DNA from: Hepsetus odoe
Lineage: Eukaryota > Chordata > Actinopteri > Characiformes > Hepsetidae
NCBI GenBank assembly: GCA_017165825.1
Contig: CM029377.1
Location: 26,249,167 to 26,313,166 of the forward strand
Direction of reading: 5' to 3'
DNA length: 64,000 bases
The position numbers were made by a program, and so were the translations under genes. The notes beneath the pieces were generated by a model, which was not told the DNA's origin, searched no databases, and was given only the letters and a program-made list of their open reading frames with translations. Of this stretch, positions 1-13,249 are shown one piece after another (within the stretch, counting starts at the first letter, position 1; each line of letters opens with the position of its first letter).

Positions 1-426
1 TCTACAAGCTTGAGGAATGTGATCTGTATGCTAGAGTTGCTGACCGCGACCAGCTCAGAGTGTGGAGATGACAGATAAGAGCCAGAGGGGAAAGTAAAAT
101 TAAACATGGGGCCTCTCCACAGCGGCGAGCTGGAGTGGGCCCCTCACATATGGGGCCTGCCCAGGGGATACAGAGCTGTTTGACCTCCCCTTTTCCACTG
201 GAAGATGGGGGCCTGCTGTGGTACAGACACTCACTCCCTTTAACTATAACAGATGTCAAGTTTTTGTTTTTTTATGGGCACTCGCCCTCCCAAAGAACAC
301 TGTTAATGCTATGCACAGTTGACTCTGGAGGATGGTAAATGGCAACAGCTTTTTTTTTTTGGGACAATATTGCACGCTTCAGTGGGGATGCTAGCTTTTT
401 TAACACTCCTGGAGGTTCTCTTTTAG

Positions 427-3400
427 GTTTCAACTGGATGGTCGCAGTGCTACGCAAAATCATCTTTGCAGCAACTGGTGTGAAAGCAGAATCCAGGATG
501 CCCCCTCTGATTGAATTCTTTGGGTCAGAAGCGCTGCAGGTAAGATTATGGTAAATAGTTACACACTGACTGCAGCATCCTGGAAATGCCTTTGTTGAGT
601 CATACGTGAGTCAAAACCAGATGAACAGGGCATACAAATTCAGGCAGAAGGCCCTAATGTTTATTCCTCATCTGATGTCCATTGTAAAGTAAAAAAAAGG
701 TGTAGATGTAAGAGTGTGACGAACCTTCTTTGAGCTGAATTTTACAGAGTAAATTTTTTTTACTAAAGGAATTTTCCAACTTGTTCAGAATGGTGGTGAT
801 AGGAACCAGATGTCAAAAGGATATAAAAGCCTCCGAAACACCCGTCACAGAAAATTATTACGTGACATTGTTATGAACACAATGCTTGATGCCTGAGCCT
901 ATCATGAATTTATGATGAGATGGCTATTTGGCCAAAAACATGCATCCACATAAAGGTTCTTTAGTGTCGTAGACATTACGTTATGACCTCCGGTCCCCAA
1001 CACCACAAACGTAAACGTAAAGAAAATGAATGCATTCTGAAAACTGTAGAAATCACTTTTTAAACATTAATTAAACATTAAAGGATATGACCTTCGTACT
1101 TGTGGTTCATTAAAGCTAAGTGTGATAAGAGCTGAAACACTGCAGTAGGCACTTTAGCCCTTTGGTCTTCTTTCCTGGGCTCGCAAATTTGAGGAATAAA
1201 TCGTAAAAAGGCTTTCAAAGCAGGTTACAGCCTTGTTTTATGTCATCGTGCGCTTGAACCCATAACCATCCCATGGTCATGAATGCATTTGAACTCTAAA
1301 CATTAAACCCTTGCTGTCTGAGTGGTAAAGTATGGTTTAAGTGTATGGTTTCTCCCCTCCCGCTCATTATTTGTTGCCGATGTGCTTTTACAGCTCCTCC
1401 AGCATGCCCCATCTCCGAGATTACTGGGAACCCACATGCATCCTGAAAACATTCCACCCACCTTATATCAAAAGAAAACCAAGGTCTGTGTTTGCTGATT
1501 TTAGTAAAAAGCTGGCTTAATCTGGTATCTGGGACAGTGTTCCAGTGACCCTCGAACTACTTTTAATGCAAGCGGAAAGAATTTCCATAGTGACTTCCTA
1601 CTAAAAAAGCAATAAGCAGAGCATGTTATGTAAGATGGCAGTCATTTCCTGTAGAGCTTGCAAGCCCACCTTGCCCCGGGTAATGAAGCTGTAGATGTTT
1701 CGCATGATACATACAAAATGCTGCATGCTAGGCACATGCTAGAGTACTAAAACAGTCTGAAACAGTCCGTTTCAGTACTACATTTAGCGTGGACTTTCAT
1801 TAAAAATCATCATTAAAAATTCAGATCATTAAATATAATCTAGCCTCTTTTCCATATACTCCTGCTAAACTTATATACACATTTGATCCATTCTTGTTTT
1901 TCATTCTAGATGCTGGTTATATTCCGCAACCCAAAGGACACAATGGTCTCGTTTTATCACTTCTCCAATAAGAATCCAGTCTTGCCAACTGCAGAGTCCT
2001 GGGATCACTTTTACACTGATTTTATGAGCGGTGAAGGTACAAAGTCAGAAATACCTACACAATCATGTACCATTATCTTTTAATAGGCTTTACATTCCCA
2101 GCATGTGGTGTTTTCACACCTAGTTTGTTTGCTAAAGTCGCCACAAGAGTTTGATATTTTATGCTATTTTGTTCAGGTGGTTTCACTTTTCAAGCAATTA
2201 GGTGGAAGAAATTACACAAGACTTACACAAATTTGAGATTCTTGGTTACTTTCATGTTACCTTCATTAGGGCCAGAAAACAGGCAATTTATGACATTTAT
2301 GAGGCTTTATTTCTAAAAACAATCATATAAACACTCATCATCATGGATCATGGTTTATAGAAAATGTGTAGGCATGACCGCAAGGTTCTTCATGGTAATG
2401 AAGACGAGATGTACTTCAATTAAAGCTTGATATTATAAGTGTGAGATTGTGTGCATTGACCTCAAATATATCATGCTGTTTCTTTGGCACTCTTTATATT
2501 ATTTTGATATTAGTTTCATCTAATATGTTTGTAGTTTGTAGTTTCCCTTATTACAGCATTCATGAGCCACTACTCCATGAGAGAGAGAAAAAAATTAGAC
2601 CATAATCTTAAAACTGTCATAAACATTGTCTGAGGCATAATTTTTATTATAACCTTCTGTGAGGAAGCTTTTAGAGCCATTAAATGCTTCTGACATCTGG
2701 TTCCTGTGAAAACTGATGTGAATAATTCATCCTTGGTGACTGCACTTTATAATGGATCATTTCACATCAAACCACTTTAAATGACTGTTTACATTTAAAT
2801 AATTTAACTAGGGTTAAAAGGATGACTCGTTAATGAACATTTTTATGTTCTTGGTGAATTAGTTCACACGCTAAATGATTAACAGCCCTACCCTAAATGC
2901 TAAATGATTAATAGCCATACTGGCCAGATTAGAGCCAAACAAATGCTGCTATTTCTCTTGTCATTCACATTGATTTTCTTTTAATATCTCTTATGGATTT
3001 TGGGGGCTTGTGAGAGTGTGGCAACCCAGGGAGGGTTTTGGACAATGAATGAAGCCTTCAGTTTTAACATGTGATTGACATGGTGATTTTCAATACTTAG
3101 CATACTTAGCACAGTTTTTAATTTCCACTCATTCTTATATTTATTTTAACATTTTCCATATCAAATTCGAAATGCCTGTAACAGTTTCAGGAGTAATTTT
3201 CGCAGCTATTAGCTGAACAAAATGATCAATTAATCACCAGAAGAACTGGTAGAATTGTGATAGTAAGAGCTCTAGATGTGCAGAAATTGTAAAAATCTAT
3301 GGCATTTCCCTTGAAGGTGGCAATTGGTGTTTTTTTTTCTTGCCACGATTTAGTTTCTGGAGCAAAGCTCTGAAAAAAAAAAGTTTTTAATTTTACTTTT

Positions 3401-6400
3401 TTCATTTTAGTTTTTATGTTTACTTGAGCGATGGGCTGGCGACCTGTCCAGGGTGTGTCCCCCGTCCTCGCCCTGTGTGCGCTGGGTTGGACGCCAGCAC
3501 CCCCCCGCGACCCCGTTTGGGACAAGCGGCGGATAATGGATGGATGGATGGATGTTTACTTGATGTTATTTTGCCTATTCCTTACATTAACAAAATTCCC
3601 CAGTGTAATTCAGAGATAAATACTCCCAGTCACTTAAGCCTCAGCTGCAATCTGTTTGCCAAGCTATAGTACAACCACAGTATATCTTGCAAATGTCTTC
3701 TCAGTTCCTTGGGGCTCCTACTTTGACCACGCACTCGCCTGGGAGAAACATATCGATGAGCCAAACGTGATGATCATCACATTTGAGGAACTCAAGCAAG
3801 TATGTACTTCCTCTCCTCTGCACCAGATGTGGTAAACTTTTGATGTGACTGATCTCTCATAATCCAATAGGACTTGAATGGAGGCGTTCAGAGGGTGGCA
3901 GAATTTCTGGACATTAACTTAACTGATGCTCAGATCCAGACAATTGCTGAAGAGAGCACCTTTGACGCTATGAAACAAGGCTCCAAGGATTCTCATGGCC
4001 AGATGGGCAGTGTCTTTTTCAGGAAAGGTAGGCTGTCCTTCAAATAGATTTCAAATCCATCCCATATGTTATGAGTAAGATCAATATATTCATCATGCTA
4101 TGTATGAACTTAAGTTTCTTAAGTTCATACATCTTAAGTTTTTTAAAGAAAGGGTTTACCAAAACAAAAATCTAGTTAACACTCTTTTCCCCAAATGCCA
4201 ATTGTAGTGAGTCAGCCAAGACATGTGGGCTGTGGTCGAATAGTCAGCATATTCTATTCAATGTAATTTCCTACCCACTTTTCCATGAGCTCAAGTTCAA
4301 GGAAAGATGTGAAAGAGAATTCACCAGGAATTAGGAAAAAGAATTCTGGATGCTAGAGAATCTGATTGTACTTACACAAGGTCATGACAAGGGTCTGCCA
4401 GGGTAAAGTTATAATTATTTTTATTCATTAATATTTTCAGCAGCATTAGATATAAACAAAGAGAACACAACATACTATCAGATCTTCAAAACAAAAAAAG
4501 AAAAATGTTGAGGCAGTTAATCAATAAAATAATGCAATAAAGAAATACAATGAATTACTTTGCTGAAGAAACTCAATATCAAGATTGCTACAAAGAGCTA
4601 TGACACCTTTCCTGTTCTCATATAAACTAATACATTTTCATAGTTCTGGTGCATTGCTGCTGCAAAAAGTTGCTTTTGCAATAATGCAAGCATGATGGTC
4701 CAGTGTACCCTGTGCTAAAGGAGATCAGAAAGGAAACATTTTTTCAGGGTGGTGGTGGTCTAGTGGTAGGGTATGGACCTGTGGCTCAAGAGGTCCCAGG
4801 TTTAAATCCCACCTCTGGCGCTACCACCACTGGGTCCCTGAGCAAGACCCTTAACCCTGAGTGTCTCCAGGGGGACTGTCCCTGTAATCAGGACATGTAA
4901 GTCGCTCTGGATAAGAACATCTGCTAAATGCCGTAAATGTGAATGAAAGCATTAAGAGAATCTGATCAATTCTATCATGGCTCCCACTTATGATGCTCTC
5001 ACACCTGCAACCTTTAGTACATTTGAATCAGACTGTTTCAGTTTGTAAGTGTCAGCCCAAACACAGAAATCATTCTCAGATGTTCAGGTGGTTTCAGTCC
5101 ACATAATCTGGCAAACCCTTGATCCCACTTTGGAGAAAGCCACCCAGACAAAAACTGGTACAAGCTGTCTATGAGCCTTACTTTTTATTTCTCCTCAGAA
5201 AAAAAATAAATAAATGAAATTGGATATATATGTATTTAGATATGGATTTCTTTCTTTCGTCTTTATTTATTAATTTAATTGTATTCTGGTGGTTGGGTAG
5301 CCCATAAAAATACTGGAAATAAATGAACCAACATGAAATGTTAATTTTCCATAATTAGTCACAGTGGTTTTACCAGTGTGAACCCAGCCACTAGGGATGC
5401 ACAAGCCAGTGTATTTCTTCGTGCCGGTCCCAGTACCGGGTAAATGGGGAGGGTTACGTCAGGAAGGGCATCCGGTGTAAAACTTTGCCAAATCAATATG
5501 CGGACAACGTTGCAGAATTCCATACCGGATCGGTCGAGGCCCGGGTTAACAACGACCGCCATCAGTGCTGGTGGAAATTGGACTACTGTTGGCCAAAGGA
5601 GAAGAAGAAGAGGAGGAGGAAGGCATGTCCAGAGGGAGAAGGAGAGAAAGAAGGAGAGGAGAGTGGAAGTGAGGGTAGGGACTTTGAATGTTGGCAGCAT
5701 GACTGGTAAAGGTAGAGAATTAGCTGATGTGATGGAGAGAAGGAAGGTTGACATTGTGTGTGAGAGACTAGATGGAAGGGTAGTAAGGCCAGGTGTATTG
5801 GAGGAGGGTTTAAACTGTTCTACCATGGTGTGGATAGAAGGAGGAATGGAGTAGGTGTTATCCTGAAGGAAGAGTATGTGGAGAGTGTTTTGGATTGGAG
5901 GTGAAGAGGGTGTCAGGGGTGGGTGATGAGTTTGGCTGAAGTTGAAGGTGGTGATAATGAATGTTGTTAAAGCAGGAAGGTACAAGTTATTAGATGAAAG
6001 AGAAGGAAAAATTCTGGAGTGAGTACCCAGGAGAGAGAGTGATGATTGGCAGATTTTAATGGTCATAAGCAGAAGGAAACAGAGGTGATGAGGAGGTGAT
6101 GGGTGAGGCATGAAGTCGGGAGGAGAGAATGCTGAAGGTCAGATGGTTGCTGATTGCAAAAAGGATGAAATGACTGTAGTTAATACTTCCATTTAAGAAG
6201 AGGGAGGAGCACAGGGGTGACATATAAGAGGATCAGGAGGAGATCAGAGACTGCAAAGTAGTGACAGGAGAGGTAGCTAAACAGCATAGATGGTGTCTGT
6301 AGGATGACCTCGGGAGTTCAAGAAGAGGCGAAAGTGAGGCAGAGTCGAGGATCAAGTGGTGAAGCTGAAGGAGGAGGACTGTAAGGGTGGAATTCAGTGA

Positions 6401-9400
6401 GTTAACACGGGCACTGGGAGGTGTTGAAGAGCTTTCACCGGATTGCTGGAAAACCACGAGAAGTGATAAGGCAGACGGCTAGAAATGCATTGGTAAAAAT
6501 CTGGAAGGAAGAATGAGATAAAGAAACTCAGGAACCAAGAAGTCCAGGGGTATTCAAAAGAAGAGGGAGGCAAAGAAGACATGGGACAGTCAGAGAGATG
6601 AAGGAAGCAGACAGGTGCACAAAGAGATGAACTCAGAGGCTACAAGAAAGCAGTGGTGAAGGCCAGATAAGGTAATGGTGAATTTGTATGAGAGGTTGAC
6701 AGCAAAGAGGGACTCACCGATTGGCTAGACAGAGAGACAGATCTGGGGAGATAAAGCAGGTCAGGACGACAAAGATAGAAATGGTAACGCATCACAGGTG
6801 AACAGAGCGTGTTGAGCAGATGGAAGGAATACTTTGAGGAGCTGATGAATGAAGAAAATGAGAGAAAGAGAAGACTGGATGATGTGAGAAGAGTGAACCA
6901 GGAAGTGCAGCAAATAAACAAGATGGAAATAAGGGCAGCGATGAAGAGGATGAAGAATGGAAAGGCTGTTGGACTGGATGACATGACCAGTGGAAGCATG
7001 GAGATGTTTAGGGGAGATGGCAGTTGAGTTTCTGACCAGATTGTTTAACACAATCTTGGCAAGTGAGAAGATGCCTTTATATGAGACGTATGTACTGTAC
7101 CGATTTTCAAGAATAAGGGTGATGCACAGAGCCGTAGTAACTATAGAGGGATAAAGTTGATCAGCCACACCATGAAGTTATGGGAAAGAGTAGTAGAAGC
7201 TAGGTTAAGAAAGAGGTGAGGATCAGTGAACAGCAGTATGGTTTTATGCCGAGAAAGAGCACCACAGATGCAATGTTTGCTCTGGGAGGGTGTTGATGGA
7301 GATACAGAGAAGGCCGTATGAGCTGCATTGTGCCTTTGTGGATTTGGAGAAAGCATATGACAGGGTGCCTAGAGAGAGGAAGTTGTGGTTTTGTATGAGG
7401 AAGTCTGGTGTTTACAGAGAAGTATGTGAGAGTAGTTCAGGATATGTTTGACGGCAGTGTAACAGTGGTGAGATCTGCAGTGGGAGTGACAGATGCATTT
7501 AAGGTAGAGGTTGACTAGTCAAGGATCAGCACTGAGCCCATTCCTTGTTTGCACAGTAATGGACAGGTTGATTTGACGAGGTTAGACAGGGAGTCTCGTG
7601 GATGATGATGTTTGGTTGATGATATTGTGGATCTGCAGAGAGTAGGGGAGCAGTTTATGGAGAACTGAGAGAGATGGAGATATGCTCTGGAGAGGAGAGG
7701 AATGAAAGTGAGTAGGTCAAAGACAGAATACATGAGTGTGAATGAAAGTGAGGAAAGTGGAGTGGTTAGGATGCAGGAGTGGAGGTAACAAAGGTGGAGG
7801 AGTTTAAATACTTGGGATCAACAGTTCAGTGTAACGCAAGTAGTGTGGAAGAGAGGTGAAGAAGAGAGGCAGGTGTGGTTGTTCTGCAGAAGAGGCTGGC
7901 GGATTTGTGACAGACGGTACCACCTAGAGTAAAAGGGAAGGTTTACAGGGACAGAGTGAGACCCAGCTATGCTAGACGGGTTGGAGACGGTGGCACTGAC
8001 GAAAAAGGCAGGAGGCGGAGCTGGAGGTGTCAGATTCGTTGGGTGTGACGAGGATGGACAGGATTAGAAATGAGTATATTAGAGGGACAGATCAGGTTAG
8101 ACGTCTTGGAGACAAAGTTAGAGAATCAAGGTTGCGTTGGTTTGGACATGTGCAGAGGAGAGACGAGGATTATATTGGAAGGAGGATGTTGAGGATGGAG
8201 CTGCCAGGAAAGAGGAGAAGAGGAAGACCAAAGAGGAGGTTTATGGATGTGGTGAGAGAGGACATGCAGGTGGTCGGGTTGAAGCAGGAAGATGCAGAAG
8301 ACAGGAAGAAATGGAGACAGTTGATCCGCTGTGGCGACCCCTAAACGGGAGCAGCCGAAAGAAAAAGAAGAAGAAGAAGAAGTCACAGTGGTTTTACATG
8401 AAATTAAACTGTACTGACAGTAGTTTATAGCCTGTGCTAATCAAATGTCAACTGTAACTCAACCATTGATTCCTGTGAGTGTAGCACCATTTGTGAAGAA
8501 AGGTTCATTTTCAGTTAAATTTTACAGTTTTAGACTTTTATGAAAAAGGTAATATTTTTAAACATCTGTTAAAACTTAAAAAGTATTTTAACATTGATTT
8601 GTTTAAAATAAATATTTTCCATAAAACATGGATACATGGATACATCAGCTACAATTCTGAAGATTTTTACATTAGGCATATTAATTCTGGGTCTGTTTTT
8701 GTCATTTTCCACACATTTAGAAATGAAAGGAAAATATATTATATTATGTTTTTTTGAAAATAAATAAATATTTCTGCCTAATTCTCAGTTTAGAAGGTTT
8801 AATGTGCACCTGCTCTCAATATGTCTCAATATGATTGAATATGTTTGCCTGAAGTGATAAATGCAGAAAATGCAACTTTATTTATTAAATAACGAGTGTA
8901 ATAATGATTGTCATTGTGAAACTGGAATGGCATGGTGACTCTGTTCTAGAACTTCAGGTAACCAGTGAGCAGCGAGTTTTTATACCCACAGCAATCAAAC
9001 TATACGTCTAAAAACACACTTAGATACTAAGTAAGTGGTGTCGAGGGTTTATTTCATTAGTGTAGTCATTAGAGCAGTGATTTTCAAAATGCTTGCTCCC
9101 AGTGGACAATGGTGGTACTGTTAGGTGATATAAAAAAAGACAATTAATCAATGTTTCCAAACAGGCCTTGACATTATAATCAAGTGATTATAAATGTGAC
9201 AATTACTACTTTTAAACCAGGCAAAATGCATAAGCTAGGATAAGATAGGATCCATAAGATAGGATTTCCACAGGAGGCTGGTTATACTCATAATTTGATT
9301 GTTTTCCAACAAGCATCAATAGTCATTACAGTTTCTGGGGGGAAAGAAGCCTTCATGAAATGTGATACTTTTTAGATTAAACCTCATGTGGGCTTCTGAA

Positions 9401-12400
9401 CACAACCCTGCAGTAAAGTGTTACCAGAGTATTACTGTTTGGCCTGACATCATTAATGAAGTGTTCAGTTATTATAATGATATTTCATTCCATAGTATTC
9501 AGAAGCTTTGTCTTATGTTTAAGCTGTATTTGGAGCCTAAACACATCTTTATTGTTATTGTCATCATTAAATATAAAAAAAAATATTCATAAAATTAATT
9601 TAGTTTAGCCTTAAAATGCTCAAAAAGGGTGTGACATATCTAAGACTATGGTTGCTGAATGAGCAAAGAGGCCTGAAAACACACATGTTAGTAAGAAAAG
9701 GCTCATTGCAACATTTACAAACAGACAATGGGTGCACAGCACTTAATTCACTCAAATGTTTTAGCAAACATATCTGAGCTCTGATCTCTCGCGAGGTAAA
9801 TGTGAAGCTCAACTCCTTAAACCTGTATGAGGGTCTGCTGGTGGAACAGGTTCTCCCTCTACAGCTTCTGCTGCCACACCCTTGGTCCTCCTCACATTCA
9901 GATGAAAATGTTGCTCCACAAGCTCCACTCTGTGTAGCTTTCTGTAATACAAATCTGTACATGAATGAAATCACAGCACAGAGAACCAAAGAATTCACTG
10001 GGAGAACTTAATAATGACCATAAGAGTCCAGAATCAATGAGTCTCTGGGCAAATGTGGTTTTTTTTCACTGAAAAATGAAAATGGTTAGTTTAATGGTTA
10101 GTTAATTTTCGTACCACTTTCCCAAATATTTTTACAAATGGACAAAAATAGACAAAAAAATACAATCCAATATATTTACTTACTTCTGGGCGTTGTTTTT
10201 TGAACATTAGTGTATTGGAAAAATAGGAGAACTCGACTGACTATTGGTACAAGGCTGCCCCCTGCAGTAACAAAAACTTTCAAATGTTTATTAAAATAAT
10301 CTTATTACAGGAAAATCAGATTTTAAGATTTTAAGAACCAATATTCAAGTACATGATTCAAAATACCAAGGAATATCCAAATCCAAAAGAAAGCTATGCC
10401 CGCACTAATCATGTTGCACAACATGCAGTTATATACAGCTGTGGCCAAAAGTTTTGAGAATGACCCAAACATTCATTTTCACAAAGTCCGTTGCCTCAGT
10501 TATTATGATGGTAATTTGCATAAATTCCACAATGTTATGAAGATGGTGTCAAGAAATAACTTAATTTAACTCCCAAAAAAGTAAACATCTCCACTGCATT
10601 TCAGCCACAAAAGGACCTGCTGACATCACTTCAGTGATCCTCTCTTTAACACAGGTGAGAGTGTTGAGGAGGACAAGACTGAAGATCATTCTGTCATGCT
10701 GATTGAGAAAGAACACCAGACTGGATGCTTTAAAAGGAACGTGCTGCTTGAAATCATTGTTCTTCCTCTGATAACCATGGTTACCTGCAAGGAAACTGGC
10801 CAGAGGTGGTCTAGTGGTAAGGGAGTTCCCCCGGATCGGAAGGTTGTGGGTTCAATTCCCTCACCAGTAGGTTGCCCTGAGGTACCGTTGGGCAAGGTAC
10901 CGTCCCCGTCACTGCTCCCCAGGTGATTTCAATAGCTGCCCCCTGCAGCATGTGTGTATGGTTGAAACACATATGGGTTGAATTCCGTTGTGTTGTGCTA
11001 CCCTTGTCATCGTGAACCGCAGCACCGTTTCACAATGACAAGGGTAGTCACTTTCACTTTTTTGAAACACATGCAGCCTTCCTTGCTGTACATAAAAAGG
11101 GTTTCATTGGCAGGATGTTGCTGCTGATAAGATTTCACCTAATCAATCAATTGTGAAGAAGCTTCAGGACACCCAAGAAAGTCCAGCAAGTGCCAGGACC
11201 GTCTCCTAAAGTTGATTGAGCTGCAGGATCAGGGCACCACCAGTGCAGAGCTTGTTCAGGAATGGCAGCAGGCAGGTGTTAGTGCATCTTTGTAAGTGAA
11301 AGTGAAAGTGACAAGCCTTGTCATTGCGAGGTCAAAGCACAGCACACAGTGAACCACAACGAAATTGGACCTCTGCATTTAACCCATGCAAACGCCGTGC
11401 AGCAGTGGGCAGCTATTGAAAGCACCCGGGGAGCAGTGACGAGGACAGTACCTTGCTCAAGGGTACCTCAGGGCAACCTACTGGTGAGGGAATCAAACCC
11501 ACAATCTTCCGATGCGGGGGCAACTCCCTAACCACTAGTCCACCGCTGCCCCACTGCACACACAGTGAGGTGAAGACTTTTGGAGGATTGCCTGGTGTCA
11601 AGAAAGGCATCAAAGAAGCCACTTCACTCCAAGAAAAACATCAGGGATAGACTAAAATTCTGCAGAAGGTACGCTTGTTTGAGACATCCGGAAAAAAAAT
11701 TGTCCGGTGAAGAAAAGGTGAGTGCTACCATCACCCCTGTGTCATTCCAACAGTAAAGCATCCTGAGAACATTCATGTGTGGAGCTTCTCAGCCAAGGGA
11801 GTGGCTCACTCACAGTTTTGCCAAACAACACAGCCATGAATAAAGAATGGAACCAAAAACAACTTCCAAGAGCAACATCTCCCAACCATCCAAAAACAGT
11901 TTGGTGATGAACAATGCCTTTTCCAGCATGATGGAGCACCGAGCCTGAAGGTAAAAGTGAGAACTAAGTGGCTCAGGAACAAAACATGGAAATTGTGTGT
12001 CCATGGCCAGCAAATTCCCCAGAAGCTTATGAAATGCTTGTAATAATACTTCAGTTACCATTGAAACATCTGAAGATCTAAAAACGCTGAAACAGCAAAC
12101 TTTGTGAAAATCATTACTTATGTCATTCTCAAAACCTTTGGCTGCTACTGTACATTTTTTGGAACCAATAAAAAAGGAATCAAGATACTTGAAACATTCA
12201 TTTTCCGTGACACTCTGCACTTTAACAGACGACTGAGGGTCTCTGAAACATGCGGTTAGTGCTGATCGTATCCACAACATGTTTAAAAAAGAGTGCTGCG
12301 ATCTGCATGATTTTTGATGTCAAGTGATTATTCATGTTGTTGTCATGTTGTCCAGAATTACATTTGAATTTTATTTTGGACCCAAAATATGCCACACTAA

Positions 12401-12638
12401 TCAATTATGACTCAAAGAGGATGTAGTTGAATAGCCATCTTCAGGCCAGTAACTGCAAAAAAGTGCCTACAAAACAGTGATGTTTGTTGTGCTTAATGTT
12501 TATTCAGGTGAAGTAGGGGACTGGAGAAACCACTTCAGCCAGGCCCAGAGTGAGCAAATGGACACTGCATTCAAGAAGCATCTGGAAGGGACAAAACTTG
12601 GGGCCAGACTTAAGTATGATGTATACTGCAAGTGGTGA
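427..12638 (+). CDS. sult6b1: Cytosolic sulfotransferase, SULT6B1-like (3' six exons; 5' end outside window)
   Basis: Transfers sulfonate from PAPS to small hydroxylated or amine acceptors in the cytosol; acceptor unknown. Exons read as 427-539, 1394-1483, 1910-2036, 3705-3799, 3871-4027 and 12508-12638, each with AG/GT borders and matching phases. They encode about 235 residues from GFNWM to KYDVYCKW and a TGA stop. Family signatures visible: PRLLGTHMH (the family's catalytic-His region), FRNPKDTMVSFYHF (3'-phosphate PAPS site) and RKGEVGDW (C-terminal PAPS loop), the last split by the final intron. The N-terminal exon or exons with the YPKSG PAPS loop are not in the first 426 bases and must lie upstream. 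No frameshift or stop is seen. The last intron is about 8.5 kb because of transposon insertions. Subfamily 6B1 is my best match by overall likeness; another fish SULT subfamily is possible. Confidence 0.88.
540..1393. other. Sulfotransferase intron, no other feature seen
   Basis: AT-rich intron between the first two visible sulfotransferase exons. I see no gene, RNA or recognisable repeat in it. The 1-426 stretch before the first visible exon is also intronic by position and shows no supported feature. Confidence 0.6.
3424..3556 (+). repeat. Solo SINE tail (type 2) with GGAT microsatellite end
   Basis: Begins at gcgatgggctggcgacctgt and runs through gtttgggacaagcggcggat into a short (GGAT)n tract. 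The same tail is fused to tRNA-like heads at 43997, 26553, 56942 and 58565. Here the head is missing, so this is a 5'-truncated copy in a sulfotransferase intron. Confidence 0.75.
4747..4945 (+). mobile_element. tRNA-derived SINE, family B
   Basis: A tRNA-like head (tggtctagtggtaggg box A; caggtttaaatccc box B-like) is followed by a body with ctaccaccactgggtccctg and a 3' end taagtcgctctggataagaa...ctgctaaatgccgtaaatg, a tail widespread in teleost SINEs. Copies of the same family are at 27116 and 48238 (+) and 20620 (-). Confidence 0.8.
5357..5373 (+). repeat. Target-site duplication of the RTE-like element (left copy)
   Basis: Seventeen bases, agtcacagtggttttac, repeated exactly at 8381-8397 just after the (GAA)n 3' end of the element. 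Confidence 0.85.
5374..8380 (+). mobile_element. RTE-like non-LTR retrotransposon, near full length, decayed ORF
   Basis: A copy of about 3.0 kb flanked by a perfect 17-bp target-site duplication, agtcacagtggttttac, at 5357-5373 and 8381-8397. It ends in a (GAA)n tract, as RTE elements often end in short repeats. Coding traces in order: an apurinic-endonuclease start (VRVGTLNVGSMTGKGREL, about 5665-5720), a reverse transcriptase region (about 6810-7600, with RRAAMKRMKNGKAVG-like and EKAYDRVP-like stretches in shifting frames), and the C-terminal domain (about 8040-8340, RWFGHVQRRDEDYIGRRM and GRPKRRFMDV). Many small indels and stops break the frame, so it cannot encode an active protein. Clade call RTE-like rests on the protein motifs I recognise. 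Confidence 0.85.
8398..10430. other. Sulfotransferase last intron, mostly unrecognised
   Basis: AT-rich intronic sequence with no clear repeat. A cysteine-rich open frame occurs on the minus strand at 9600-9998, with a stretch containing CGATFSSECEEDQGCGSRSC. I do not recognise the family and there is no other support for a gene. Confidence 0.5.
10794..11068 (+). mobile_element. tRNA-derived SINE, family A (tail 1)
   Basis: tRNA-like head with tggtctagtggtaaggg (box A) and gtgggttcaattccc (box B), then the family body ggttgccctgaggtaccgtt and a tail caatgacaagggtagtcact ttcactt-type. It is inserted in the Tc1 copy: the uninterrupted sequence is visible in the inverted Tc1 copy near 14395, and gaaac appears on both sides. 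Confidence 0.85.
11293..11560 (-). mobile_element. tRNA-derived SINE, family A (tail 1), inverted
   Basis: Starts with the reversed tail (aagtgaaagtgaaagtgaca) and ends with the reversed head (ccctaaccactagtccaccg). Second SINE inside the Tc1 element at 10434-12152. Confidence 0.85.
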
Positions 12639-13080
12639 GAAAGCGTAGGAAGAACAGAAGACATCAGTAAATTACAGGAAAGACATGGGACAGGTTCACA
12701 TACAAAAGAAAGCAGCTGAAGAAGGGCATCGCAGTACACAACCTCATGCCAAAGTTGCAAGCTCAAGACCGAAACTGGTTTGTCAGTTAGCTGGGACAAT
12801 TTCAGGCATTCAAGGACTGCAGACACATCATTTAGTACTGTATGGTATAAATATATGTTATATGGGGAAAATATGATATAAACTAATATGACAGAGTGCA
12901 TTTTACAGATAAACTTTCAATGCAATTAATTTTTGAGGGTCTAATAATATATTAGGTCTTTTTTTTTCCAAACAACATACATGGCATCCAGGAATTTGAA
13001 ATGACACGAAAAATTAAAAATGGAAAAGGTTACAAGATTTGGAATGAACGGGTTTTGCTATACACACTCTGTGTAGTTTT
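12639..13080. other. Sulfotransferase 3' untranslated and downstream region
   Basis: Follows the TGA stop of the sulfotransferase. I see no canonical AATAAA close to the stop and no other gene. A Tc1-end fragment starts near 13085. Confidence 0.4.
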
Positions 13081-13084
13081 GAAT

Positions 13085-13245
13085 GAAACAAACATTCATT
13101 TTCACAAAGTTTGCTGCATCAGCTTTTATGATGGCAGTTTGCATAAACTCCAGAATGTTATTAATCTGGTCAGATGAATTGCAATTATGTTCAGTTCTCT
13201 CTTTGCCATGAAAATGAACTTAATCCCAAAAAAGCCATTTGCATA
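13085..13245 (+). mobile_element. Tc1-like terminal fragment
   Basis: Contains aacattcattttcacaaagt and tttgcataaactccagaatg, which match the left end of the Tc1 copies at 10434 and, inverted, near 14700. It abuts the larger inverted copy that begins at about 13250. Confidence 0.65.
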
Positions 13246-13249
13246 TGTA

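Larger units (their letters stand above)
10434..12152 (+). mobile_element. Tc1/mariner-like element (inactive), carrying two SINEs
   Basis: The left end (ctgtggccaaaagttttgag, continuing aatgac) and right end (gtcattctcaaaacctttgg) are inverted copies of each other, as in Tc1 terminal repeats. The interior aligns in opposite orientation to the element at 13250-14735 (for example gaggtgaagacttttggagg and gtggagcttctcagccaagg). Transposase remnants are broken by stops. SINEs interrupt it at 10794-11068 (+) and 11293-11560 (-). It lies in the last sulfotransferase intron. Confidence 0.8.

Noticed and set aside
5359..6111. A 250-codon open frame on the minus strand
   Set aside because: It is antisense to the RTE-like element; its Ser/Pro/Leu-rich composition is the complement of the purine-rich LINE coding strand.
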